Positions 9,270 through 18,662 of a stretch of DNA of 64,000 bases are shown one piece after another. Every line of letters begins with the position of its first letter. Positions within the stretch are counted from its first letter, which is position 1. The position numbers and the translations under genes are program-made. Source of the stretch: Spirosoma endophyticum (GTDB lineage Bacteria; Bacteroidota; Bacteroidia; Cytophagales; Spirosomataceae); contig NZ_FOLQ01000003.1 of NCBI RefSeq assembly GCF_900112365.1, forward strand, positions 620,001 to 684,000. Direction: 5' to 3'. A model generated the notes under the pieces. It saw nothing but the letters and a program-made list of their open reading frames with translations. It made no database searches and had not been told where the DNA came from.

Positions 9270-10874
9270 ATGAAGAAACTCCTCATTAGTGCGTCGGTCT
9301 GCCTGCTTTCTGTAGCAGCTTCGGCGCAGGAAGCGCAGTGGTATCTGCGCGATAAAACCGATAAAACGGCAGGAATTAGTGTTGATCGTGCTTACAGCGA
9401 ACTCCTGAAAGACCGCAAACCTACGCCTGTGGTTGTAGCGGTCATTGATGGCGGCATTGATACGACCCACGAAGACCTTCGCCGGGTGTTGTGGATCAAT
9501 CCAAAGGAAATTGCTGGAAACGGTAAAGACGACGATAAGAACGGATACGTTGACGACATCCACGGCTGGAATTTTATTGGCGGTAAAGATGGCCGCAATG
9601 TTAGCTACGAAACCGCCGAAGTAACCCGGCTTTATGCGCAACTAAAACCTAAATACGAAGGTAAAGACCGGAAATCGCTGAAGCCCGATCAGCAGAAAGA
9701 GTACGATCTGTATGCAAAAACCAAGGCCGAGGTCGAGAAGAATCAGGCCCAATATAAATCGCAGTATCAGGGAATCAGTCAGTTTTATACGCAGTATACA
9801 ACGGCGGTTGACAACCTGAAAAAGACGCTGAACGTAACGAAGCTCGATACCATGACGCTTCGAAAAGCATCTGATACGCTCACGAATGCGGATCTGAAAC
9901 GGCCTGTTGCCGGTATTCTGCGTTTGCTACGTCAGCAGGGAGCCGCTGATACGGATGTCGTTATGGACGAACTCGAAAAAGCAAATGAGCAACTTAAATC
10001 ACGGGCGGAGTATAATTACAACCCCGATTTCGACAGTCGGGCCATTGTAGGCGACAATCCGAATGATTTGAACCAACGCGATTACGGCAACCCCGACATT
10101 TCGGGCCCACGACCTGACCACGGTACCCACGTAGCGGGCATTATTGGCGCCGACCGGACGAATAATCTTGGTGTAATGGGCGTGTCGGATGCCGTGCAGA
10201 TCATGGGTGTTCGGGCCGTACCCGACGGCGACGAGCGGGATAAGGATATCGCCAACGCTATTCGTTACGCTGTTGATAATGGAGCGAAAATTATCAACAT
10301 GAGTTTCGGCAAAGACTACTCGCCCCAGCGCAAAGCCGTTGAGGATGCTGAACGCTATGCGCTCTCGAAAGATGTGTTGATGATCCACGCAGCAGGTAAT
10401 GACGGGAAGGATATTGATACGGCGGCCAACTACCCGTCTCCCCGGTTTATGGATGGCACGGCCATTGCGAACGTAATAACGGTGGGTGCCAGCGCTGAGC
10501 CTAATACGGCTGATCTGGTCGCTGGTTTCTCGAATTACGGCAAGCAAAATGTAGATGTATTTGCACCGGGCAAGGATATTTATTCGACGGTGCCGGGTAG
10601 CAAATACGAGAACAACAGCGGCACGAGTATGGCCTCGCCGGTCGTTGCCGGGGTTGCGGCTGTCTTGAAGTCCTATTTCCCAAAACTCACATCTGCCGAT
10701 GTTAAACGTATCATTCTGCAATCAGCAACGCCCTACACAACTAAAGTTCACCGACCTGAATCGGATTCAACGGTTGATTTTGCTACGTTGTCTAAAACGG
10801 GTGGTGTCGTGAATTTATACGAAGCGGTAAAATTGGCTATCGCTCAGGAAGCTGCTTCGGGAAAAGTGAAATAG
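9270..10874 (+). CDS. Secreted S8-family serine peptidase (subtilase)
   Basis: The catalytic triad is visible: Asp60 in VAVIDGGIDTTHEDL, His284 in DHGTHVAGI and Ser453 in NSGTSMASPVVAG. A signal peptide (MKKLLISASVCLLSVAASAQ) supports the ATG at 9270 over an upstream GTG at 9246. Between Asp and His lies an unusually long Lys/Gln-rich insertion (about residues 115-260), which is typical of a Bacteroidota subgroup of these peptidases. There is no T9SS sorting domain; the protein ends shortly after the peptidase domain, so a periplasmic location is likely. The gene ends at a very strong bidirectional hairpin facing another, larger subtilase gene. Confidence 0.92.
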   Translation: MKKLLISASVCLLSVAASAQEAQWYLRDKTDKTAGISVDRAYSELLKDRKPTPVVVAVIDGGIDTTHEDLRRVLWINPKEIAGNGKDDDKNGYVDDIHGWNFIGGKDGRNVSYETAEVTRLYAQLKPKYEGKDRKSLKPDQQKEYDLYAKTKAEVEKNQAQYKSQYQGISQFYTQYTTAVDNLKKTLNVTKLDTMTLRKASDTLTNADLKRPVAGILRLLRQQGAADTDVVMDELEKANEQLKSRAEYNYNPDFDSRAIVGDNPNDLNQRDYGNPDISGPRPDHGTHVAGIIGADRTNNLGVMGVSDAVQIMGVRAVPDGDERDKDIANAIRYAVDNGAKIINMSFGKDYSPQRKAVEDAERYALSKDVLMIHAAGNDGKDIDTAANYPSPRFMDGTAIANVITVGASAEPNTADLVAGFSNYGKQNVDVFAPGKDIYSTVPGSKYENNSGTSMASPVVAGVAAVLKSYFPKLTSADVKRIILQSATPYTTKVHRPESDSTVDFATLSKTGGVVNLYEAVKLAIAQEAASGKVK

Positions 10875-10875
10875 A

Positions 10876-10947
10876 GATAGTCATTGAAAAATAAAAATCC
10901 CCGTCATCAAAATTGATAGCGGGGATTTTTATTTTTCAATGACTATC
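10876..10947. terminator. Very long perfect-stem bidirectional terminator
   Basis: A perfect 28-bp stem (10876-10903 with 10920-10947) has A-rich and T-rich outer parts and a CCCCG/CGGGG core. The 16-base loop contains a further 4-bp helix. It lies between the convergent stops of the two subtilase genes and should stop transcription in both directions. Confidence 0.85.
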
Positions 10948-10960
10948 TCAAGCTTGGTAA

Positions 10961-13900
10961 CTACTGCTTGCTAATTCGCTTCACGCCGACACGCTGTGCT
11001 TTGTCATCCTCGACAACGACAATGAACGTACCGCCGGGTAAATCAGCTACGTCCATTATGGTCGAATAGTTTTTGCCGTCCCTCGTCAAGGTAGCAGTAC
11101 GAATTGTGAGGCCGCGCAGGTCGGTTAGCCGGAGGGTGGGTGGTTGTGTCAGCAATGAGGTGGCCATTATGGAAACCGTTACCTGCTTCGTGACTGGATT
11201 CGGATAAACGCTCAACGTTGCCTCACCCGGGTCTGGCTCAACGGCTAGAATCGTCAGTACTACATCATTAGAAATAACCTCGCCACAGCCATTGACGCTT
11301 CCTTTTACGGAATATCGTCCCGATTGCGTAACGCTATATGTGGTTCCGGTTGCGCCCGGAATAGCGACGCCGTTGAGTAGCCACTGGATATTTGTTGTCG
11401 CGCTTGTCGTGAGCGTAAAGCTATTGATAGATATAGCGGGTGTTTGAGCGGTTCGTACGGTTACGGCAACTGCAGACGACCGAACGGGCAGGCAGGTGTT
11501 GGCTACCTGCACGACATAACTACCCGCCGATGCGACCAGCAGTGTACTGTTTGTCGCGCCTGTAATAGCCTGTCCATTGTTATACCACTGATAGGAAAGG
11601 CCTGTCCCGGTATTGGCCTGAAGCGTTATACTCGCTCCCTGACAGACGCTTACGGACCCACTAGGCGTGATGCTGGCTGTTGCGGCAGCCCCGGTTGTCG
11701 GTGTAACGGCGGTCCGTTGCGGACTGGGGCAATCGAGCGAGCGAACTTTGATGTTGTATAAGTAGTACCAGGCGTTTGTCAACGTATCGGTTGTGGTGGC
11801 CGAACTGGCATAGAGTGATCCTTTAATTTTTACAATGGGTGTACCCGCCTGATCGGTAAGCTGATAGGGGAAGCCGCCAACTGCCGTATTGCTTCGAAAA
11901 ATAGAGGCTCCATTGGCATAATCAATCGTGATTTTGTAGTCACCAGCGGCTGGGATACGTAGGTTCAGTGGGTAAATCGCACCCTGATCATTAGGATCGT
12001 CGGCCAATTGACCGCTGCTGTTGGTGGCGGTCAGACTTTGGTTACGGGTGGGCGTAACGTCCAGCGTTACACTCGAGATAGTGGTATTATCATATCTCTG
12101 TACCGTGAATGTCAACTGCCCGGCTGTGGCAATGTATAAACGCGCGCTTTCAATAGTCAGCGGTACGGTTGTTGAAATAAGCGGTGCCGGACCGAAGTTT
12201 CCAGCGTAGGAACCTCCCCCAAACGCCTGTTTGCTGGTTGGCCCAATTATACCTGAAAACTCGTTTAGTGTGGCATAAAACTGTCCCGTTGCAGGCAGGG
12301 TTTTAACCGCGACCTGGTTTCCAGCTGCCAGCAAACTGCCCCCCGTAGGCGAATCGAACCAGAAGGCCGTGCCACCTCCGCTGTTACGTAGTGAAATGAG
12401 CGTATCGCTGCCACAGCGGGTCGCCGTAAACAAACCATTGGCAGGTGCTGCGGCCGTAATACGATTTTCTGTAACGGTATTGTTTGCGGCATCCTGGTCG
12501 TTACTGAGGTTGGTCGTGATCGTAAACCGATACGTTTGATTAGGGGCCAGTGTTGTAGTGGTACTCAGCGTTAGTTGGGCGTCGTGGAAAGCCGTCAGCG
12601 TTGGAACTGTACCGGTTAAGGTGGCTACTTCTGCATTGGCCGCGTCCGTAATTTTTACGCTTACAGGTACGTTGGTCTGGTCGGCGCTACCGTAATTGTG
12701 TACGCGTATCGCTACGTCCACCTGGGTATTAGTTTGGCCGCAGAAACCCGTTGCGGGTGAGATAAGCGCCGTGGCGCCTACATCGGTAGTCGTCTGAATT
12801 ACACGCAACAGATAGTCCTGTGTTTCGCCGTTTCCATAGGAACCGCAGGGATTCACCGAATTGGGGTCACTCGTTTCGGTAGCGACAATCCGCAACCGGA
12901 CCAATTGCCCGATCGTCACGCTTTGTGGAATGGTGACGTTAGCTGTGAACACACCAGGTCCGTTCAGTACGCCCGACGTAGCGACATTATCACCGGTTTC
13001 GGTAAAGTTGCCATCGGCGTTCCAGTCAGCGAAAGCCTTCACCACTACGTTGTTTGACGTGCCGCAGGTGCCCGTCGTGACCGACAGGGGAATCGTCTGG
13101 CTGGCCTGAATCGTGGCTATTGTTTTCTGTGTGAAGTCGTTATACGTTGTGCATCCGCTAGCGCCAGTCTGATTGATCGCTCCGAAAGCAACTCCATTGA
13201 TTTTACTGTTAGCCGATGACGTAGGGGCCGATGCGCAGTAGGCAACTCCGCCAACACCACTCACGATAAGGGCATAGTCCTGCTTGCCACTATTAAGTGT
13301 CGCTTTATTCGTAATGGCCAGCGTATAGGTTTTACCCGGCACCGCATTGTCGATACGTACCTGCTCGATGTTGTCCCGAATATTATCCGCTCTTGTGGCG
13401 GCTGCACTGGGATTGTTGGGGTCAAGTGTCCAGGGTAAGCTCGTGGCTGTGCCATCGTTAACCCGCAGGTCCAGATCATTGACCAGCTTCGGCGTTCGAT
13501 CATTAAGCGTATTGGTTGGCGCACTGGCCGGATCGGTCCAGCAAATCGTTGCGACAAGTGTGCCACGACCCGATGCCACGACCTGAATCGTATCGCGTTG
13601 TCCCTGAGTAAGCGTTCGTTCGCTTAATAAATGACTTTTATCGACATTGCCAATTACCCGGGCGGCCTGCTCCGTATTGAGTAAACCCCAGCCAAATATG
13701 TAGTCGGGACCGGGATTGGCTCCGGCTTCGCTGGCGGTGTGCAGCACTAACCCCCGCAACGTGGACGAGCGCATGAACTTACCCGCATTGAGCTGGTTAT
13801 AATATTCCTGAAGGAGTAATACCGAGCCTGATACGTTTGGCGACGACATCGACGTACCGCTGAGAGTGACATAGGCGCTATCGCTGCTGGAGTTGGCCGA

Positions 13901-15016
13901 TAGCACACTGACGCCAATGCCAACAATGTCGGGTTTGATCCGGCCATCGTCGGCAGGCCCCCAGCTACTAAAATCGGCAATCACTACGTCGCTGGGCTGG
14001 TTATAGCCATACGGAAGCGCATTGGCGGCCCCTACCGAAAGCATGTTCTTCGCGGCACCATAGGTAGAAATCTGGTCGTATCCGGTCTGGAAATCACGGG
14101 GCACCGTGCTGGTTCGGTTATTGTGGTTAATCAACACATACGGTTGTCCAGCCGTGTAACCGTTGGCTGCATGATCATTCCCCGCCGATTTTACCATTAG
14201 GTAATAAGGAGCATTGGTAGCGATCTGATCCCAGGCTTGCGAGCGGGAATCATATTGTCCAAACTTGTAATCGTACACCCGACTGATGGTTGTATCACCA
14301 TACCATTCCCATTTTACCGTACCTGCCCGGTCAGGATTGTACTGATAGCCAGCCTGTGTGCCGTAAGAGTGATTGGAAACAAGCAGGTTAGGCGAAGCCG
14401 TTGTCATTTCTGATATGTCGCTACTAAAATCCCAGGCCTGTAATTTGGCCCCAAACGCCATCCCCCGCGCTAATGCGTTAACACCAGTTCCAATCATGGT
14501 GGTTGCTACGTGCGTTGGGTGTTCCTCATCATCGGCAGTGGCGCTGGCGTTGTCTTTCTGCGTAACACGACCGGTTAATTCGACGTGGGTCGTGCGTACC
14601 GCTCCACCATCCCAGATACCCAGCTTGGTCTGTACCGATGCGCTGCTACCTGACAGATTCAGCCCAAGGCTACCGCCTGAATAAAGTGAAGAGGTGCGAG
14701 TTATGTTGGCCACCTGCGTATTACCAACATTCGTAGCATTATAGAGCAGATTTCCTAGCGCATCTACACCCGCCAACTCGACAATCCGACCATCGCTTCG
14801 GACTTCCCGAAGCGGACGCCCCAGTTTTTTGGCCAGTGAAACCGCTACGCTATAATTGGCGTCGTAAACTTTTTGAATGGTTTGCTGAAGCTGGATGATT
14901 TGCTGGCGTTGCGAAGCTGAATAAGGTAATGATTGCGCTGTCAACGTAGTGGCATTGAAACCAATGAAACCAGTTGTTAGCGCCAGGAAAAGCCGGAACC
15001 ATAAACGTTGTAACAT
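10961..15016 (-). CDS. Large secreted S8 peptidase with GEVED, Ig-like and T9SS domains
   Basis: ATG at 15016 gives MLQRLWFRLFLALTT and a signal peptide; the frame is open 23 codons further upstream, but that extension is not signal-like. The peptidase domain shows Asp about 136 (GIWDGGAVRTTH), His about 166 (EEHPTHVA, where Pro replaces the usual Gly) and Ser in LSGTSMSSPNVSG. After about residue 600 there is a GEVED domain (FADWNADGNFTETGD, then GNGETQDYLLRV), a CARDB-like region (DVGATALISPATGF), a long beta-rich region, an Ig/PKD-like domain (SVCQGASITLQANTGTG) and a final T9SS type A sorting domain (LSVYPNPVTKQV). It is therefore a likely cell-surface or released protease of about 1,350 residues. 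Confidence 0.9.
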   Translation of the reverse strand: MLQRLWFRLFLALTTGFIGFNATTLTAQSLPYSASQRQQIIQLQQTIQKVYDANYSVAVSLAKKLGRPLREVRSDGRIVELAGVDALGNLLYNATNVGNTQVANITRTSSLYSGGSLGLNLSGSSASVQTKLGIWDGGAVRTTHVELTGRVTQKDNASATADDEEHPTHVATTMIGTGVNALARGMAFGAKLQAWDFSSDISEMTTASPNLLVSNHSYGTQAGYQYNPDRAGTVKWEWYGDTTISRVYDYKFGQYDSRSQAWDQIATNAPYYLMVKSAGNDHAANGYTAGQPYVLINHNNRTSTVPRDFQTGYDQISTYGAAKNMLSVGAANALPYGYNQPSDVVIADFSSWGPADDGRIKPDIVGIGVSVLSANSSSDSAYVTLSGTSMSSPNVSGSVLLLQEYYNQLNAGKFMRSSTLRGLVLHTASEAGANPGPDYIFGWGLLNTEQAARVIGNVDKSHLLSERTLTQGQRDTIQVVASGRGTLVATICWTDPASAPTNTLNDRTPKLVNDLDLRVNDGTATSLPWTLDPNNPSAAATRADNIRDNIEQVRIDNAVPGKTYTLAITNKATLNSGKQDYALIVSGVGGVAYCASAPTSSANSKINGVAFGAINQTGASGCTTYNDFTQKTIATIQASQTIPLSVTTGTCGTSNNVVVKAFADWNADGNFTETGDNVATSGVLNGPGVFTANVTIPQSVTIGQLVRLRIVATETSDPNSVNPCGSYGNGETQDYLLRVIQTTTDVGATALISPATGFCGQTNTQVDVAIRVHNYGSADQTNVPVSVKITDAANAEVATLTGTVPTLTAFHDAQLTLSTTTTLAPNQTYRFTITTNLSNDQDAANNTVTENRITAAAPANGLFTATRCGSDTLISLRNSGGGTAFWFDSPTGGSLLAAGNQVAVKTLPATGQFYATLNEFSGIIGPTSKQAFGGGSYAGNFGPAPLISTTVPLTIESARLYIATAGQLTFTVQRYDNTTISSVTLDVTPTRNQSLTATNSSGQLADDPNDQGAIYPLNLRIPAAGDYKITIDYANGASIFRSNTAVGGFPYQLTDQAGTPIVKIKGSLYASSATTTDTLTNAWYYLYNIKVRSLDCPSPQRTAVTPTTGAAATASITPSGSVSVCQGASITLQANTGTGLSYQWYNNGQAITGATNSTLLVASAGSYVVQVANTCLPVRSSAVAVTVRTAQTPAISINSFTLTTSATTNIQWLLNGVAIPGATGTTYSVTQSGRYSVKGSVNGCGEVISNDVVLTILAVEPDPGEATLSVYPNPVTKQVTVSIMATSLLTQPPTLRLTDLRGLTIRTATLTRDGKNYSTIMDVADLPGGTFIVVVEDDKAQRVGVKRISKQ

Positions 15017-15192
15017 GCTGTAAAAAGAATCGGATAGAACCCTGATTGAAAGGTATATACTCAGTACGTAAAAAGAACGATTCATGTTGCGTTCCAGAAT
15101 TGGGGCTGTTCTGGATTAATGGGCTTTTAATGGTAACTTATTAAACCTTTCGCTTGTAAAGCAGTCATACCGATTCAGTTAAGCCTTTGCAT

Positions 15193-16656
15193 ATGGATAC
15201 GTTCACGACACGATCGCGCGATATTGTTCGGTTACGGTACCTATTCGCCCGCGCGGGTTTTGGCGCAACACCCGCCGAACTGGATGAGGCTTCTGGCAAG
15301 TCACTACGTAAAATAGTGCGTCGGTTGTTCACCGACAGCGAATCGGTAGTGGAACTGCACGTAGTGAGTCCGGACGAAAACGAGTCGAAGCAGGAATTAA
15401 AAGGCATGATGCGCGATGGGCAACTCGATAAAGATATGCTCAAAGAGCGCATTCGCCTGAATACCGAAAAAGTACGCGATCTCAACCTGCAATGGCTCGA
15501 CCAGATGGCATCAGGCAAGGGCGCTTTGCGCGAGAAAATGGCCTTGTTCTGGCATGGGCATTTTGCCTGCCGGACGATGGGGCGCAATCCACTACTTATG
15601 CAACAGTATGCCAATACGCTCCGGCAACACGCGCTGGGCCGTTTTGGCAATTTACTCATGGCCGTCTCGAAAGAACCCGCCATGCTGCAATTCCTGAACA
15701 ATCAGCAAAACCGGAAGAATGCGCCCAACGAAAATTTCGCTCGTGAAGTGATGGAATTGTTCACGTTGGGACGTGGTAACTATTCGGAACACGATATTAA
15801 AGAAGCGGCCCGCGCCTTCACAGGCTGGCAATTCACGCCCGAAGGTCAGTTTATCTTTCGGGAGCGCATTCATGACGACGGTGAGAAAACTATTTTCGGG
15901 AAAACGGGCCCCTTCAAAGGCGAAGACGTCATAGCAATGCTACTCGAAAACAAGCAGACCGCCCGATTTATTACCGCAAAAATTTATAATTACTTTGTTG
16001 CAGATGGCCCGGTTAGTAAACCAGACGACAAAAAACGGGTTGACGAACTGGCCGAACAATTTTACAAAAGCGGCTATGACATAACGGATCTGATGGAGAC
16101 GATCTTTATGGCCGACTGGTTCTACGACGCTAAAAATCAAGGGGCGCACATTAAATCGCCGGTGGAGTTGCTGGCTGGTCTGCGCCACACGCTCGGCGTT
16201 CGTTTCGATCAACCGCAACCGCAGATTTTTGTGCAGCGAACGCTGGGTCAATTGCTCTTCTACCCACCGAACGTAGCGGGTTGGCCCGGCGGTAAAAACT
16301 GGATCGATTCATCGAGTCTGCTCTTTCGGATGCAGTTGCCAAACTACGTGCTGAAAGCCGCCGATGTCATGGTACAGCCCAAAGAAGATGGCGATGTGAA
16401 CACGCAGGCGCTAGCCCGAAAAGGCGGGGCAAAATTCAGAACAACAGTTGATTGGGCCGATTTTGAAGCGGCCTTCAGCAAAACACCTGACGAAGAATTG
16501 ACTAAGACCATTGCCGCTACGTTGCTACCGTTTCCACTACGTCCCGACCAGCTTCCGTTACTTGAAAAACAAACCAATCCGGCTCAGACTCGTTCTGAGC
16601 GCATTCGTGCCCTAACGGCCGCGCTGATGAGCCTGCCGGAATATCAACTAACTTAA
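15193..16656 (+). CDS. DUF1800 family protein
   Basis: DUF1800 proteins are of unknown biochemical activity and are nearly always encoded next to a DUF1501 protein, as here. Typical features are the N-terminal RYLFARAGFGATPAEL, the central MALFWHGHFACR, the NENFAREVMELFTLG block (about residue 185), the AARAFTGWQF segment and the C-terminal YPPNVAGWPGGKNWIDSS. The ATG at 15193 is preferred over a TTG two codons earlier. No obvious signal peptide is present, whereas the partner carries a Tat-type signal, so export as a complex is possible but unproven. The intergenic space to the partner holds a 15-bp inverted repeat. Confidence 0.9.
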   Translation: MDTFTTRSRDIVRLRYLFARAGFGATPAELDEASGKSLRKIVRRLFTDSESVVELHVVSPDENESKQELKGMMRDGQLDKDMLKERIRLNTEKVRDLNLQWLDQMASGKGALREKMALFWHGHFACRTMGRNPLLMQQYANTLRQHALGRFGNLLMAVSKEPAMLQFLNNQQNRKNAPNENFAREVMELFTLGRGNYSEHDIKEAARAFTGWQFTPEGQFIFRERIHDDGEKTIFGKTGPFKGEDVIAMLLENKQTARFITAKIYNYFVADGPVSKPDDKKRVDELAEQFYKSGYDITDLMETIFMADWFYDAKNQGAHIKSPVELLAGLRHTLGVRFDQPQPQIFVQRTLGQLLFYPPNVAGWPGGKNWIDSSSLLFRMQLPNYVLKAADVMVQPKEDGDVNTQALARKGGAKFRTTVDWADFEAAFSKTPDEELTKTIAATLLPFPLRPDQLPLLEKQTNPAQTRSERIRALTAALMSLPEYQLT

Positions 16657-16658
16657 TG

Positions 16659-16725
16659 GTGAAAGAGCGAAAGAGTGAATGAGCAAAAAAACTGGCGCTA
16701 TCAATTCACACTTTCGCTCTTTCAC
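16659..16725 (+). repeat. Inverted/direct repeat in the DUF1800-DUF1501 gap
   Basis: A perfect 15-bp inverted repeat (16659-16673 and 16711-16725) built from the word CTTTCGCTCTTTCAC lies just after the DUF1800 stop. The right arm is followed by a second direct copy of CACTTTCGCTCTTT ending at 16738, four bases before the DUF1501 ATG. It could be an intercistronic stability or attenuation hairpin. Confidence 0.65.
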
Positions 16726-16742
16726 ACTTTCGCTCTTTAATC

Positions 16743-17957
16743 ATGAACCGCAGAAACTTCCTCAAACAATCGGCTTTCACGACGGCGGGCACTATGCTGA
16801 TTCCGCATTTTCTGAAAGCCTACGAAATGCAGGCGCTGGGCCAGCCGTCAATAGCCTCAACTGGTAAAGTGCTGGTTGTTGTTCAACTGTCGGGTGGTAA
16901 CGACGGCCTGAATACGGTGGTGCCCTATCGAAATGATATTTATTACCAGGAACGCCCGACCATTGCCATTCGACCCGAAAAAGTGTTAACGCTAAACGAC
17001 GAAATTGGCCTGCATCCGGCTATGACGCCCTTGAAAGCCCTGTATGATGAAGGATTATTAACCGTCATTAACAACGTTGGTTATCCAAATCCCGATCGGT
17101 CGCACTTTCGGTCGATGGACATCTGGCAAACCGCCAGCGATTCAGATAAATACCTGCGCACGGGCTGGGTTGGGCGTTACCTGGATGCCGCCTGCTCTGG
17201 TAAGGAACAGCAGCCTTTTCGCACCGTCGAAGTCGATGATACGTTGAGTCTGGCTATGAAAGGCAGTAATTCGAATGGGTTGGCCGTTTTAGATCCGAAA
17301 AAACTCTATAATCAAACCCGGGGTAATCTGGTCACGGGTTTAAGTCACTCACATAACCAGACGAGTGAAGAACCCGAATCTGTAGCCTATCTGTATAAAA
17401 CACTAGCCGAAACGGTGTCATCGGCGGCCTACGTGTATGATAAATCAAAAGTATATTCCAACACCGCTACGTATCCGAATCACGAACTGGGCAATCGTCT
17501 CAAAACCGTAGCGCAACTGATTCAGTCAGGGGTTACTACGAGCATTTACTACGTATCGATAAGCGGTTTTGATACGCATATCAATCAGCCGGGGCAGCAG
17601 GAACGTTTACTGGGTCAATATGCCGAAGCGGTCGGCGCTTTCATGACCGATTTGAAAGCTACCGGTCGTCAGAATGACGTCATGCTAATGACATTCTCTG
17701 AATTTGGTCGACGGGTGAAGCAAAACGCCAGCAACGGTACCGATCACGGCACAGCCAACAACGTGTTTTTGATTGGGGGCGGACTGCCATCAGGACGTGT
17801 ATTGAACGAAGCCCCGAATCTGACGAAATTGACCGATGGCGACCTGACGTATTCGGTGGATTTTAGACAGATTTATGCTACACTTCTCCACGATTACCTG
17901 GGCGCCGACGACGTAGCCATTCTGGGTCGAAAATTCGATGGACTGAAGATCGTGTGA
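16743..17957 (+). CDS. DUF1501 family protein with Tat signal
   Basis: The N-terminus MNRRNFLKQSAFTTAG has a twin-arginine motif and a hydrophobic stretch, indicating folded export by Tat. The rest is a DUF1501 domain (alkaline-phosphatase/sulfatase-like fold), with VVVQLSGGNDGLNTVVPY near the start, NPDRSHFRSMDIWQTA at about 118 and the MTFSEFGRRVKQN and GTDHGTANN blocks near 320-340, which in this fold carry metal-binding His/Asp residues. Function is unknown. The gene is 86 bases downstream of the DUF1800 gene, its standard partner, on the same strand. Confidence 0.92.
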   Translation: MNRRNFLKQSAFTTAGTMLIPHFLKAYEMQALGQPSIASTGKVLVVVQLSGGNDGLNTVVPYRNDIYYQERPTIAIRPEKVLTLNDEIGLHPAMTPLKALYDEGLLTVINNVGYPNPDRSHFRSMDIWQTASDSDKYLRTGWVGRYLDAACSGKEQQPFRTVEVDDTLSLAMKGSNSNGLAVLDPKKLYNQTRGNLVTGLSHSHNQTSEEPESVAYLYKTLAETVSSAAYVYDKSKVYSNTATYPNHELGNRLKTVAQLIQSGVTTSIYYVSISGFDTHINQPGQQERLLGQYAEAVGAFMTDLKATGRQNDVMLMTFSEFGRRVKQNASNGTDHGTANNVFLIGGGLPSGRVLNEAPNLTKLTDGDLTYSVDFRQIYATLLHDYLGADDVAILGRKFDGLKIV

Positions 17958-18057
17958 GAATAGGAGGAGAAAGGAGAGATGAATAGGTTAACTTTCATTC
18001 ATTTCTGATTGAAGAGAAATTTTTCGGCGATATAACCCCGAAATCTCCTCTATTCTC
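17956..18057 (+). terminator. Imperfect hairpin after the DUF1501 gene
   Basis: The arm at 17956-17970, starting inside the stop codon, pairs with 18044-18057 with a single bulged base. Additional short inverted segments in the 70-base loop (for example TTCGG with CCGAA) could extend the fold. There is no U tract, so the terminator call is tentative. It sits between the DUF1501 gene and purE. Confidence 0.4.
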
Positions 18058-18095
18058 CGTTATTTCGCAGATAAAGTTAGTTCATAAACATCTGA

Positions 18096-18581
18096 ATGGT
18101 AGGTATTATCATGGGTAGTCTCTCCGATCGTAAGGTCATGCAGGAGGCCGCCACTATTCTGACCGAGTTGGGCGTCTCGTGGGAAATGGACATTGTTTCT
18201 GCCCATCGCACACCCGAAAAAATGGTCGACTATGCTAAAACAGCCCGCGCTCGTGGGCTGCGGGTCATTATCGCCGGAGCGGGTGGAGCGGCTCACCTGC
18301 CGGGTATGGTGGCGTCAATGACAATCTTGCCCGTCATTGGTGTTCCGGTCAAATCAAGTAATTCGATTGATGGCTGGGATTCGGTCCTGTCAATTCTGCA
18401 AATGCCCGGTGGTGTACCCGTAGCAACAATGGCCCTCGATGGGGCGCGTAATGCCGGTATTCTGGCCGCGCAGATTGTTGGCACCTTCGACGACGAAGTG
18501 GCTCGCAAGCTTACGGATTTTAAAGAAAGCTTAAAGGAAAAAGTGGCTGATATGAGCCGAGAGTTGCTAAATAATGGATAG
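18096..18581 (+). CDS. purE: 5-(carboxyamino)imidazole ribonucleotide mutase PurE
   Basis: Moves the carboxyl group of N5-CAIR to give CAIR in de novo purine synthesis. The 161-residue protein matches class I PurE along its length: MVGIIMGSLSDRKVM at the N-terminus, the VSAHRTPEKM active-site motif with its His at about 42, GAGGAAHLPGMVAS for phosphate and substrate binding, and GVPVKSSNSIDGWDSVLSI. PurK, the usual partner, is not adjacent. The AIR synthase purM lies 3.5 kb downstream on the same strand but is separated by unrelated genes, so the two are not one operon. Confidence 0.97.
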   Translation: MVGIIMGSLSDRKVMQEAATILTELGVSWEMDIVSAHRTPEKMVDYAKTARARGLRVIIAGAGGAAHLPGMVASMTILPVIGVPVKSSNSIDGWDSVLSILQMPGGVPVATMALDGARNAGILAAQIVGTFDDEVARKLTDFKESLKEKVADMSRELLNNG

Positions 18582-18662
18582 TGTGCTTCTATAAAGCAGT
18601 TCCTTCCCAGAAGCCCACATATCTACCCTTATTTATACAATCCTAATTACACATTATTGACA

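Noticed and set aside
9999-10721. 240-codon minus-strand frame opposite the subtilase
   Set aside because: Antisense to the catalytic core of a clear S8 peptidase, His/Arg/Ile-rich with no motif.
15165-15701. 178-codon minus-strand frame opposite the DUF1800 gene
   Set aside because: Fully antisense to a well-supported gene, Ser/Arg-rich without domains; a shadow of the plus-strand codon usage.
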